Positions 7,303 through 15,518 of a stretch of 64,000 nt of DNA are shown in pieces (the stretch's first letter is position 1; each line of letters starts with the position of its first letter). This DNA comes from Sunxiuqinia sp965230765 (lineage in GTDB: Bacteria; Bacteroidota; Bacteroidia; Bacteroidales; Prolixibacteraceae): contig CBDDLR010000001.1 in assembly GCA_965230765.1 (NCBI GenBank), positions 1,736,001 through 1,800,000 of the forward strand, given 5' to 3'. Below the pieces are notes generated by a model that saw only the letters and a program-made list of their open reading frames with translations, ran no database searches and was not told where the DNA came from. The translations under genes and the position numbers were made by a program.

Positions 7303-7377
7303 TGGGCGGTGAGGGAGTCGAACCCCCGACCCCTTGGGTGTAAACCAAGTGCTCTGAACCAACTGAGCTAACCGCCC
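7303..7377 (-). tRNA. tRNA-Val (anticodon TAC)
   Basis: Full cloverleaf on the minus strand: acceptor GGGCGGT/ACCGCCC, D stem GCTC/GAGC, anticodon stem CTTGG/CCAAG with loop TTTACAC (anticodon TAC), T stem GGGGG/CCCTC (one G-T) with loop TTCGACT, and discriminator A. CCA is not encoded. The GIY-YIG array starts directly behind its terminator. Confidence 0.97.
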
Positions 7378-7465
7378 GTATGTTTTCTGAACGTGCCTCA
7401 CTTTTCAGAAAGGCGATGCAAATATAAATCCTTTTTTTTCTTGTGCAAAACAAAAATTAAAAATT

Positions 7466-8767
7466 TCAAGAAAAATAGTCTGCAACAACGAAAGTGCTGC
7501 CCCCAATAAATATGAGATCATCTGTATTTGCAGCGTTTTTAGCCGACTCTACAGCTGTCCTGACATCACTAAAGATTTCACCTTTTAGATCAAACTTGCT
7601 GCCTTTTTTGCCAAGTTCGTGGGCAGGCAAGGCTCTTGGTATTCGCGCATTGGTAAAGTAGTATGTCGCATTTTTTGGAAGAACGGACAACACATCTTCA
7701 ATATTTTTGTCATTGACCATCCCCAATACAATGTGAAGTTTTTCCCAAGGTGTTGATTTTATTTGATCAACCACTGCTTTTACACCAGCTATGTTGTGAG
7801 CAGTGTCACATACAATTAATGGATTATGCCCAACAACTTGCCAACGACCTTTTATCCCGGTGTTTGATGAAATGCTCTCCAATCCCCGGTAAATATTCTC
7901 GCTGTTAATCTTCCAATTTTTCCAGTTTAATATCTCTATAATTTTTAAAACTCCCCCAACATTCTTCGATTGGTAATTTCCCAGAAGATCCAGTTTTAAG
8001 TTCGGAAATAGTAATTCACCATTTTTCTTAAAATTGAAGATTTGCTTTTCATCAGTGGAAAACATCGCATAATCAGCATTGAATTCCTGATCTGCAAAAA
8101 AATGGTCGCTTCCCAGCTCTTTTGCTCTGCTCGTGAAAATGGAATTATATTCCTCATTGCTCTCAGAAATAACAAATGGAATACCTGATTTGATGATCCC
8201 AGCTTTTTCGTGCGCAATTTTTTGAATTGTATCACCCAGTAAATTGGTATGGTCTAAGCTAATGTTTGTAATTAAACCGACCTCCGGGCTAATAATGTTG
8301 GTCGAATCCAATCTTCCCCCTAATCCAACTTCAATGACAGCAATATCAACTCTCTGTTTCTTGAAATAATCGAAAGCCATGGCCACCGTTAATTCAAAAA
8401 AAGAAGGTTCAATATTTTTACTTTCATTTTTCGACTTAAACTCTTCGACAAAATCCACAACAGCTGCTTCTTCAATCATTTCGCCATTCACCCGGATGCG
8501 CTCCCGGAAATCGATTAAGTGAGGCGAAGTGTATAAGCCGGTTTTGTATCCCGCTTCTTGTAGAATTGATGCAAGCATATGAGAACAAGAACCTTTGCCG
8601 TTGGTTCCGGCAATGTGAATGGTTTTAAACGATCGGTGTGGATGTCCAAATAATTTATCTAATACTATGGTATTGCCAAGCGTATTTTTATAGGCTGCCG
8701 GACCAGTTCGTTGGTACATCGGAAGCTGGCTAAATAAATATTCAAGTGTCTTTTTGTAGCTACTCAT
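7466..8767 (-). CDS. folC: Bifunctional folylpolyglutamate synthase / dihydrofolate synthase
   Basis: 433 residues, typical for FolC. The P-loop IAGTNGKGSCSH (about 50) binds ATP; YTSPHLIDFRERIRVNG, the omega-loop region and VIEVGLGGRLDSTN are family signatures. The enzyme adds L-glutamate to dihydropteroate and extends folate polyglutamate tails in the cytoplasm. No folate gene lies next to it. It is divergent from the PIN-PhoH gene and upstream of tRNA-Val on the same strand. Confidence 0.95.
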   Translation of the reverse strand: MSSYKKTLEYLFSQLPMYQRTGPAAYKNTLGNTIVLDKLFGHPHRSFKTIHIAGTNGKGSCSHMLASILQEAGYKTGLYTSPHLIDFRERIRVNGEMIEEAAVVDFVEEFKSKNESKNIEPSFFELTVAMAFDYFKKQRVDIAVIEVGLGGRLDSTNIISPEVGLITNISLDHTNLLGDTIQKIAHEKAGIIKSGIPFVISESNEEYNSIFTSRAKELGSDHFFADQEFNADYAMFSTDEKQIFNFKKNGELLFPNLKLDLLGNYQSKNVGGVLKIIEILNWKNWKINSENIYRGLESISSNTGIKGRWQVVGHNPLIVCDTAHNIAGVKAVVDQIKSTPWEKLHIVLGMVNDKNIEDVLSVLPKNATYYFTNARIPRALPAHELGKKGSKFDLKGEIFSDVRTAVESAKNAANTDDLIFIGGSTFVVADYFS

Positions 8768-8889
8768 TCTTAATCAGGAGTTTATAGGAAACGAGATTTT
8801 AGAACGCTAAAATACGTGATATTTTAACAAATATTAATGACAGATTCTTGCAAATTTTCATACTTTTAGAGAAAGCTAAATAGAGAGAT

Positions 8890-10221
8890 ATGCCGAGTAA
8901 AAAGACTACGAAGATCTTCGTAATTGACACCAATGTTATTCTACACGATCACACATGTATTTATCAGTTCCAGGAAAATGACATCATAATACCTATAACG
9001 GTTTTAGAAGAGCTTGACAAATTTAAGAGAGGGAATGACCCAATCAATTTTCAAGCTCGTGAGTTTGTTCGTATACTGGATGATATCGTAGGGGAAAATT
9101 TGTTTAACGGAGGGATAAACCTTGGTAAAGGATTGGGGAAATTGATCATTGCTACAGGTAAGCCTTCAAGTGATGCAATTAGGCAGTCTTTTAAAGAAGA
9201 TATCCCCGACCACCGGATTTTGGCAATCGCTGATCATTTTACAAAAGATAATCCCAACAGAGCAACAATTCTTGTAAGTAAGGATATTAACCTTCGGATG
9301 AAAGCCAAGTCTTTAGGGATTCTTTCTGAAGATTATGAGAACGATAAAATTAAGGATCCTCTTGTTTTTGAAAAAAGCATTAACGAGATGGAAGGGTTTA
9401 ATGATCAGCTAATTGATTCCTTGTATGAGTCTGGATCGTTCCCTGTTACTGATGGTGAATTTAAAAATGAGCCTTCGCCGAATGAGTATTTCATCATGAA
9501 GGGGAACAAGTCGAGTGTTTTATCCAGGTACGATAATGTTTCAAAGCGAATTGTTAGGGTTGAGAAAAAAACAGCTTATGGTATTAAACCCAGAAATGCA
9601 GAGCAAACATTCAGTTTAAATGCTTTATTGAATTCAGATATCAAACTGGTATCGTTGACCGGGAAAGCTGGTACCGGAAAAACCCTGCTTGCGTTGGCTG
9701 CTGCGTTAGAGCAAAACAAGCAGTACGAACAAATTCTTCTGGCGCGACCAATTGTGGCATTGAGTAACCGCGATTTGGGATACCTTCCTGGTGATGCTGA
9801 AGAAAAAATCAGTCCGTACATGCAGCCGCTATTCGACAACCTTTCAGTGATAAAGCACGCGTTTAATCCAAGAAGTCAGGAGTATCAGAAAATTGAGGAG
9901 CTTTTGAAAGAAGAGCGGTTAATTATTACCCCTCTGGCATACATACGTGGACGAAGTTTGTCAAATGCATATTTCATTGTTGATGAAGCTCAGAACCTTA
10001 CCCCACACGAAATTAAAACGATTATCACCAGGGCAGGCGAAGGAACAAAAATGGTGTTCACCGGTGATATTATGCAGATTGATTCACCTTACCTGGATAT
10101 GAAATCAAATGGTTTGGCTTACATGACCGACAAAATGCGCCGACAAGATTTGTTTTCGCATGTTAACCTTGTGAAAGGGGAGCGTAGTTACCTTGCAGAA
10201 TTGGCAAGTGATTTATTGTAA
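8890..10221 (+). CDS. PIN domain-PhoH family ATPase (PhoH2-like)
   Basis: 443 residues. An N-terminal PIN nuclease domain (residues 8-150; FVIDTNVILHD, LEELDKFK and a later acidic DHRIL segment) is joined to a C-terminal PhoH ATPase (about 235-443). The ATPase has Walker A LTGKAGTGKTLLA and Walker B YFIVDEAQNLT, followed by MVFTGD. PhoH2 proteins of this architecture are described as RNA helicase/RNases. Some in actinobacteria are paired with an antitoxin, but no such small partner precedes this gene. Confidence 0.92.
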   Translation: MPSKKTTKIFVIDTNVILHDHTCIYQFQENDIIIPITVLEELDKFKRGNDPINFQAREFVRILDDIVGENLFNGGINLGKGLGKLIIATGKPSSDAIRQSFKEDIPDHRILAIADHFTKDNPNRATILVSKDINLRMKAKSLGILSEDYENDKIKDPLVFEKSINEMEGFNDQLIDSLYESGSFPVTDGEFKNEPSPNEYFIMKGNKSSVLSRYDNVSKRIVRVEKKTAYGIKPRNAEQTFSLNALLNSDIKLVSLTGKAGTGKTLLALAAALEQNKQYEQILLARPIVALSNRDLGYLPGDAEEKISPYMQPLFDNLSVIKHAFNPRSQEYQKIEELLKEERLIITPLAYIRGRSLSNAYFIVDEAQNLTPHEIKTIITRAGEGTKMVFTGDIMQIDSPYLDMKSNGLAYMTDKMRRQDLFSHVNLVKGERSYLAELASDLL

Positions 10222-10223
10222 TC

Positions 10224-10556
10224 TCAGGATATTTCAAGGCAGGCGATATCTTCTCGGTCAATAAAATCTTTTATCAGAGGTGCATTCTTTTTGATTAGCA
10301 CCTCGATATTTTTTGTGGTTTGGTTATGGGTTCGAATCCAAACAATTTTTGGAGGGTAACCATTCAGAACGCTGATGTCAAAAAAATCTGAATCGAATGT
10401 GACAATTACAAAATCATTTTCTTTGGCAAATGACCAAATTTCCATATCAGGGGCATTGTTCAATCCAAGTTGAAGAACTTGTCCGGAATCAGGAAAAACA
10501 TCACTGATCTTCTTTAATAATCGATAAGAAATATTTTGATCCAATAAAAGTTTCAT
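10224..10556 (-). CDS. DUF5615 (PIN-like) toxin of a type II toxin-antitoxin pair
   Basis: 110 residues. It begins MKLLLDQNISYRLLKK and has FVIVTFDSDFF in the middle, the Asp-rich core of the DUF5615/Mut7-C-like PIN fold expected to act as an RNase. Its ATG overlaps the stop of the upstream DUF433 gene (ATGA), the standard order of antitoxin then toxin for this pair. It converges with the PIN-PhoH gene, with 2 bp between the two stops. RNase activity is inferred from the family. Confidence 0.85.
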   Translation of the reverse strand: MKLLLDQNISYRLLKKISDVFPDSGQVLQLGLNNAPDMEIWSFAKENDFVIVTFDSDFFDISVLNGYPPKIVWIRTHNQTTKNIEVLIKKNAPLIKDFIDREDIACLEIS

Positions 10557-10777
10557 GAAGCAACCCTGGTTTTATTTTCACGGTCTGCAACAAATGCCAG
10601 GCAAGCATTGATGTGTTCTTCAGAAAGTTCTGGATAATCATTGATTATCTCAGATTTTGTCATTCCATTTGACATCCAGTTTAAGATGTCGTAGACAGAA
10701 ATCCGCGTATTCTTTATGCAGGGTTTGCCAAATCGTTTTTCTGGGCTTATTGATATATATTTCGAATAGTTTTTCAT
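10553..10777 (-). CDS. DUF433 antitoxin
   Basis: 74 residues from the ATG at 10777; a TTG 18 bp upstream (10795) is in frame but less likely. The text ISPEKRFGKPCIKNTRISVYDI followed by a helix-turn-helix (MTKSEIINDYPELSEEHINACL) is typical of DUF433, a small DNA-binding protein that partners DUF5615 toxins. It probably represses its own promoter, which lies in the divergent region before mtaB. Confidence 0.87.
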   Translation of the reverse strand: MKNYSKYISISPEKRFGKPCIKNTRISVYDILNWMSNGMTKSEIINDYPELSEEHINACLAFVADRENKTRVAS

Positions 10778-10865
10778 GATACTCGCTTTTTCCAAATTTA
10801 TAATTTTTTACTGACATAGAAATAAATGGAACTCTTTATGAAATTAGACACTCGTGTATTTTTTA

Positions 10866-10873
10866 TAATTTTG
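10866..10873 (+). promoter_or_regulatory. Possible -7 element of the mtaB promoter
   Basis: TAATTTTG matches the Bacteroidota TAnnTTTG box and lies 22 nt before the mtaB ATG. No convincing -33 TTG stands at the expected distance. Confidence 0.4.
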
Positions 10874-10895
10874 CCAGCTCTAATTTTATTGGTTC

Positions 10896-12197
10896 ATGGA
10901 TTATAAGGGGAAGAAAGTTGCTTTTTTTACATTGGGGTGTAAACTGAACTTTTCAGAAACATCAACCATTGCCAGGCATTTTGAGGTGATGGGTTTTAAT
11001 CGTATTGATTTTAAGCAGCAGGCAGATGTTTATGTGATCAATTCATGTTCTGTTACTGCTGAAAGCGACAAAAAAAGCCGCAATATTATCCGACAGGCCA
11101 TTCGTCGAAACCCAGCTGCAGTTGTTGTGGTAACAGGTTGTTATGCGCAGTTGCAGGCCGATGTTATTAAAACGATTGAAGGGGTAGATTACATTTTAGG
11201 CACCAATGCCAAATTTCGTATGACAGATTTTATGGGTGATCTAAAGAAGAACGATGAACCATTTGTCCTTTTGGAATCCCAAAATAAAAACCGCGAATAT
11301 TTTCATGCTGCATCGTGGGGCGATCGTACCCGAAGTTTTTTAAAGGTACAGGATGGCTGTGATTATTTTTGCACGTATTGCACCATTCCTTTTGCCCGTG
11401 GAAGAAGCCGGAATGATACCATTGAGAATACGATTGCAAAAGCGAAAGAAACAGTTGAGGCAGGAATAAAAGAAATCATTCTAACAGGCGTAAATATTGG
11501 TGATTTTGGAAAAAGTACCAACGAAAAATTCATTGATCTACTTCATAAATTGGATGAGGTTAAAGGGCTGGAACGTATCCGTATTTCTTCTGTTGAACCG
11601 AACCTGTTAACTGATGAAATCATTGAGTTTGTTTCGAAGGCCAAACGAATTGCACCACATTTTCATTTACCTCTGCAATCCGGATCGAATGATGTGTTAG
11701 GTTTGATGAAAAGGAAATATAAAAGGGAGCTGTTTGCCGAACGTGTCAAAAAAATAAAAACAATTCTACCGAGCGCATTTATTGGTGTTGATATTATTGC
11801 CGGGACAAACGGAGAAACGGATGATTACTTTTTGGATAGCTATCAATTCGTAAGGGATTTGGATGTTTCCCAGTTACATGCTTTTCCCTACTCAGAACGT
11901 CCGGGAACAAAAGCATTGGAAATAAAGCCTGTAGTCCCGGTTGATGAACGTAAAGAGCGGACTCGAAAACTCATTTCACTTTCCGATAAAAAATTGAGGC
12001 AGTTTTATGAGCAAAACCTTGGGGCAGAATCAATGGTGTTGTTCGAGAATGAAAGTAATGGCAGCAAGCTTTATGGGTTTACCGAGAATTATATACGAGT
12101 TGAAACGGAACACGACACAGGGTTGGTCAATCAACTAGTGAAAGTTAAACTTTCAGAAATAAATAACCAGGGAAATTTTGAAGTTGAGTTTCTTTAA
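10896..12197 (+). CDS. mtaB: tRNA t6A37 methylthiotransferase MtaB
   Basis: 433 residues. The N-terminal UPF0004 domain carries the three cluster cysteines (LGCKLNFSE, INSCSVTAES, TGCYAQL). The radical-SAM core has DGCDYFCTYCTIPFARG, and a C-terminal TRAM-like region follows. Like other methylthiotransferases it should hold two 4Fe-4S clusters and convert t6A37 to ms2t6A37 in ANN-decoding tRNAs. The LGCKLNFSE start and the overall length favour MtaB over MiaB or RimO. An inositol-phosphatase-family gene follows on the same strand 25 bp downstream. Confidence 0.93.
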   Translation: MDYKGKKVAFFTLGCKLNFSETSTIARHFEVMGFNRIDFKQQADVYVINSCSVTAESDKKSRNIIRQAIRRNPAAVVVVTGCYAQLQADVIKTIEGVDYILGTNAKFRMTDFMGDLKKNDEPFVLLESQNKNREYFHAASWGDRTRSFLKVQDGCDYFCTYCTIPFARGRSRNDTIENTIAKAKETVEAGIKEIILTGVNIGDFGKSTNEKFIDLLHKLDEVKGLERIRISSVEPNLLTDEIIEFVSKAKRIAPHFHLPLQSGSNDVLGLMKRKYKRELFAERVKKIKTILPSAFIGVDIIAGTNGETDDYFLDSYQFVRDLDVSQLHAFPYSERPGTKALEIKPVVPVDERKERTRKLISLSDKKLRQFYEQNLGAESMVLFENESNGSKLYGFTENYIRVETEHDTGLVNQLVKVKLSEINNQGNFEVEFL

Positions 12198-12222
12198 TCG
12201 AATTTCACCAAAAAATTAAAAA

Positions 12223-13017
12223 ATGGACTTACAACATCTTTGCCAACAGGTTCAGGAAATAGCTAAAAAAGCAGGTCAATTTATTCGTGAAGAAAGGAAA
12301 AAAATAACCCCTCAAGATATTGAATTGAAAGGAAAGGCTAGTCTGGTCACCTATGTAGATAAAACCGCAGAGCAGATGATTGTGAAAGATTTACAGAAGT
12401 TGCTGCCAGAAGCGGGTTTTATTACCGAAGAAGAAACTGTTGATGACAATGACGCACAATTAAAGTGGGTCATCGATCCGTTGGATGGAACGACCAATTT
12501 TATTCATGGCATTACCCCTCATTCGGTTTCAATTGCTTTGATAGATGGAGAAGATGCCCTTGTTGGCGTGGTGTATGAAGTCGGATTGGGTGAATTGTTC
12601 TATGCCTGGAAAGATGGTGGCGCATTTTTGAACGGACAATCAATTTCAGTATCCAAAAACAGTACACATGAAGATGTTTTGTTGGCAACAGGTTATCCAT
12701 ATTACGATTTTGGCAAGCTAGCCGAATACCTTCAGTTATTGAAATTTTTTATGATTGAAACCCGTGGTATGCGCAGGATGGGATCGGCAGCAGTTGATTT
12801 AGCCTATGTGGCCTGCGGACGTTTTGATGGATTTTTTGAGCATGCGCTGCATGCCTGGGATGTAGCGGCCGGGATTCTAATTTTAAAGGAAGCCGGAGGT
12901 AAGGTCTGCGATTTTAATGGTGAGAATAACTTCTTGTTTGGTGGCGAAATCGTCGCGTGCAACACAAACTATTTTCCTCAGTTTTATGAAAAAGTAAATA
13001 GCTTTTTGGGAAATTAA
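12223..13017 (+). CDS. Inositol-1-monophosphatase family protein (SuhB-like)
   Basis: 264 residues. Metal-binding signatures of the Li-sensitive phosphatase family are present: FITEEET, the WVIDPLDGTTNFIHG motif (about 85-98) and the C-terminal HAWDVAAGILILKEAGG. It dephosphorylates inositol phosphates or related sugar phosphates; SuhB also acts in rRNA antitermination in enterobacteria, which cannot be assumed here. It follows mtaB closely. Confidence 0.92.
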   Translation: MDLQHLCQQVQEIAKKAGQFIREERKKITPQDIELKGKASLVTYVDKTAEQMIVKDLQKLLPEAGFITEEETVDDNDAQLKWVIDPLDGTTNFIHGITPHSVSIALIDGEDALVGVVYEVGLGELFYAWKDGGAFLNGQSISVSKNSTHEDVLLATGYPYYDFGKLAEYLQLLKFFMIETRGMRRMGSAAVDLAYVACGRFDGFFEHALHAWDVAAGILILKEAGGKVCDFNGENNFLFGGEIVACNTNYFPQFYEKVNSFLGN

Positions 13018-13078
13018 AGTACTGTGAAGATTTTGCTGCAAATGGCTAAAAGTGTAACTTGTAGGAAAATCAATAGCA

Positions 13079-13549
13079 ATGGCTCAGAAAGAAATCGAAC
13101 TTCTAAAAAAACAATTAGTAAAGCTTGATGAAAAAAGCTTTGACCTGGAAGCCTGGAAAAAACAGACCCTATTATTTTTAGATCGGATATTTGGGCAACA
13201 ACACAGCATTGTTAGCTTGATAAACGACTTGAAATATGACTATTCGAGTTGGAACTTGCGCGATGCAACCGGAAATGAAAAATCTGATGATCCGGTAAAA
13301 ATGCAGGCCAAAGAAATTCTTGATGCAGCCATTCTTGAATTGGAAACACTGGGCTTACCCGAAAGAGCCCGTTCTGCTGAAAAACTTTGGGAATTCCTGG
13401 AAGAGGAACTTACGGGCAAACAATTGAAAGAAATTAAATCAATTCTGGATTCTGGCGATGAAAACAAGCTTGATAAGATTTCAAGCATATTAAGTACACT
13501 GGAAAAAGAAAACTTATTGAATATCTTATCCCGCCTATTGATTTCCTGA
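13079..13549 (+). CDS. Uncharacterised 156-residue helical protein
   Basis: No family recognised. The sequence is rich in charged residues and looks almost all-helical, with heptad-like stretches at the N-terminus (EIELLKKQLVKLDEK) and C-terminus (LDKISSILSTLEKENLLNIL). There is no signal peptide or membrane segment. The ATG lies 61 bp after the phosphatase stop, and only 14 bp separate its stop from the next glycosyltransferase. It may be a small cytoplasmic helical-bundle protein. Confidence 0.7.
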   Translation: MAQKEIELLKKQLVKLDEKSFDLEAWKKQTLLFLDRIFGQQHSIVSLINDLKYDYSSWNLRDATGNEKSDDPVKMQAKEILDAAILELETLGLPERARSAEKLWEFLEEELTGKQLKEIKSILDSGDENKLDKISSILSTLEKENLLNILSRLLIS

Positions 13550-13563
13550 CTATATTTGCGGGC

Positions 13564-14592
13564 ATGAGTTTTCAGAAAACAGCCATTGTTATACTAAACT
13601 GGAACGGGGAGGAGCTTCTTTCCCGGTTTTTGCCTTCGGTGGTGGAACACAGCCAGATTGAAGGTGTAGAAGTAATTGTGGCTGACAATGGCTCAACTGA
13701 TCAATCCATATCATTTATTGAAACGAATTTCGCAACCATAAAAGTTTTGCCGCTGGGTGAAAATCATGGATTTGCGAAAGGATACAATGAAGCCCTCAAA
13801 AAAATTGATGCTGATAATTACATCCTATTAAATTCTGATGTTGAAGTTACATCTGGCTGGGTGCAACCAATGATTGATTTGTTAAATGAAAACGAGGAAG
13901 TAGCAGCAGTTCAGCCAAAAATTTTGAGCTGGAACGAGAAGGACACTTTTGAATATGCTGGTGCTGCAGGTGGTTTTATCGATCGCTTGGGCTTTCCATT
14001 TTGCAGGGGGAGAATCCTGAACGTGATGGAAAAAGATGAAGGTCAGTATGATCAGGTAACCAGTGTTTTTTGGGCCAGCGGTGCGTGCATGGCTGTTCGC
14101 GCTAGCTTATTTCATAAAGCTGGTGGCTTTGACTCTGACTTTTGGGCACACATGGAGGAAATCGATCTATGCTGGCGATTGAAGAACATGGGGTACCAGG
14201 TACAATTTACACCATTCAGTAAGGTATATCATTTGGGCGGTGCATCTCTTTCATACGGAAATCCTAAAAAATTATACCTGAATTTTAGAAACAGTCTTTG
14301 GCTACTTTATAAAAATTTGCCTCGAAGAAAATTTTACCAGGTATTGCTTGTGCGAATGGTTATGGATGGAATGGCAGCCTTTAAATTATTGAGTGAATTG
14401 AACTATAAAGGTTTTTGGAGTGTTCCGAAAGCTCACTTTTCGTTTTATAAAGGTTTTAGTTCGATTAAAAGAAAGCGAAAGCAACTAAAAAAAATTGCGA
14501 AGCCGGGTTGGCATGATGAAATCTTTTGCAAAAGCATTATTTGGAAATTTTACATCAAAAACCAGGATACTTACCGCGAAGTTGATTGCTAA
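13564..14592 (+). CDS. GT2 family glycosyltransferase
   Basis: 342 residues. The GT-A fold spans about 1-240: VADNGSTDQSI, GFAKGYNEAL, LLNSDVEV (DxD-like), and EEIDLCWRLKNMG as the acceptor-side acidic motif. This layout matches rhamnosyl-type transferases such as WbbL that build O-antigen or cell-surface glycans. The C-terminal 80 residues are basic and helical with no clear membrane span, so it is probably peripheral to the inner membrane. No other surface-glycan gene is adjacent. Confidence 0.9.
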   Translation: MSFQKTAIVILNWNGEELLSRFLPSVVEHSQIEGVEVIVADNGSTDQSISFIETNFATIKVLPLGENHGFAKGYNEALKKIDADNYILLNSDVEVTSGWVQPMIDLLNENEEVAAVQPKILSWNEKDTFEYAGAAGGFIDRLGFPFCRGRILNVMEKDEGQYDQVTSVFWASGACMAVRASLFHKAGGFDSDFWAHMEEIDLCWRLKNMGYQVQFTPFSKVYHLGGASLSYGNPKKLYLNFRNSLWLLYKNLPRRKFYQVLLVRMVMDGMAAFKLLSELNYKGFWSVPKAHFSFYKGFSSIKRKRKQLKKIAKPGWHDEIFCKSIIWKFYIKNQDTYREVDC

Positions 14593-14656
14593 TTAGTTGT
14601 TATTTTGAATGGCATAGTTTTTGATTTAAAGAAGAAAAAAATCAACTAATACACGC

Positions 14657-15313
14657 ATGAAGCCCCGGATAATTTTATTCACCCTTTTCTTTTTTGTATT
14701 CAGTTCTTGTGCAGTCCATCATAAAAACATTTCTCATGTACAAGACTGGTCTTACCCTCAAGTGCAGTTTGATGATCAGTTTAGTTTTGGCTATGTTGAT
14801 CATTTACTGGAAAAAACCAACAATAAAAAAGGCAGTCGTTGGGCTAGGAGAAAGAACATCCACGTAATCGGGATTCGATTGGTCAATAATACGGATAAAC
14901 CCATTCATGGTTCACAAGTAATGTTTATGAATAATGGAGAACGGGTTGAAATTATCCATAACAAATGGTTGGCAAAAAAAGTGCGACAACGTTTTTCCCC
15001 GTTAATGATTTTATGGCTTCCGGTTTTGGCAATTGAGGCTGCATTGTTCCCGCCGGAGGAAGACCATGAAGGCTTTACTGTTGACGAACCGAACTATATT
15101 AGCAAACAGGCAATGAGGGAAGAGAACAAAAAAAGGATAAAAGCAAATTTCGACTTGCATCAGGAGCTGATGGATTTTCAACTTGCATCCAAAATTTTGT
15201 TGCCCGGAGAAATTGTAAATGGAGTGATTGGTGTTAAATGTAAGTCTGACCCGGGTGATTTGCGCGCAGTAGTAAAACCTGCTTCTTTTGATGTTGTTTT
15301 AGTGGAAGAATAA
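14657..15313 (+). CDS. Uncharacterised lipoprotein
   Basis: 218 residues. The N-terminus is a lipoprotein signal (hydrophobic core, then FSSC as lipobox at residues 15-18), so the mature protein should be anchored by Cys18. One hydrophobic patch near the middle (LMILWLPVLAIEAALF) could be a buried strand or a membrane-associated helix. The charged C-terminal part ends in a beta-rich segment. No family is recognised, and neighbours give no clue. Confidence 0.75.
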   Translation: MKPRIILFTLFFFVFSSCAVHHKNISHVQDWSYPQVQFDDQFSFGYVDHLLEKTNNKKGSRWARRKNIHVIGIRLVNNTDKPIHGSQVMFMNNGERVEIIHNKWLAKKVRQRFSPLMILWLPVLAIEAALFPPEEDHEGFTVDEPNYISKQAMREENKKRIKANFDLHQELMDFQLASKILLPGEIVNGVIGVKCKSDPGDLRAVVKPASFDVVLVEE

Positions 15314-15340
15314 CGATCAACATTGAAATTTCTATTAAAA

Positions 15341-15372
15341 TTGATAAAGTGAAATAATTTCTATTAAATTTG
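15341..15372 (+). promoter_or_regulatory. Promoter of the TPP riboswitch / TonB receptor transcript
   Basis: TTG at 15341-15343, then a 21 nt spacer, then TAAATTTG at 15365-15372, an exact TAnnTTTG. Transcription would start just before the riboswitch. Confidence 0.7.
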
Positions 15373-15383
15373 CAGCGACATTT

Positions 15384-15467
15384 ACGCAATGGGGTGTCCC
15401 GGTAAAACCAGGACTGAGATCATACCCAAAGAACCTGATCCGGTTAGTACCGGCGTAGGGAGGGCGA
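15384..15467 (+). promoter_or_regulatory. TPP (thi-box) riboswitch
   Basis: All conserved blocks are present in order: GGGGTG, CTGAGA, ATACCC, GAACCTGATC, then the GG-TTAGTA-CC arm and GCGTAGGGA. A short closing stem (CGC with GCG) flanks them. TPP riboswitches bind thiamine pyrophosphate and repress the downstream gene, here the TonB receptor. A small frame overlapping it is not a gene. Confidence 0.96.
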
Positions 15468-15488
15468 CAGGGATTATTTCCTACCTCA

Positions 15489-15511
15489 TTGGTTATTTTA
15501 ACCAAATTTTC
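15489..15511 (+). terminator. Terminator-like hairpin, expression platform of the riboswitch
   Basis: A perfect 7 bp stem, TTGGTTA/TAACCAA, with a 3 nt loop is followed by ATTTT. It lies between the aptamer and the ATG at 15519, so ligand binding could promote termination here. The T run is short. Confidence 0.55.
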
Positions 15512-15518
15512 AAAAAAG

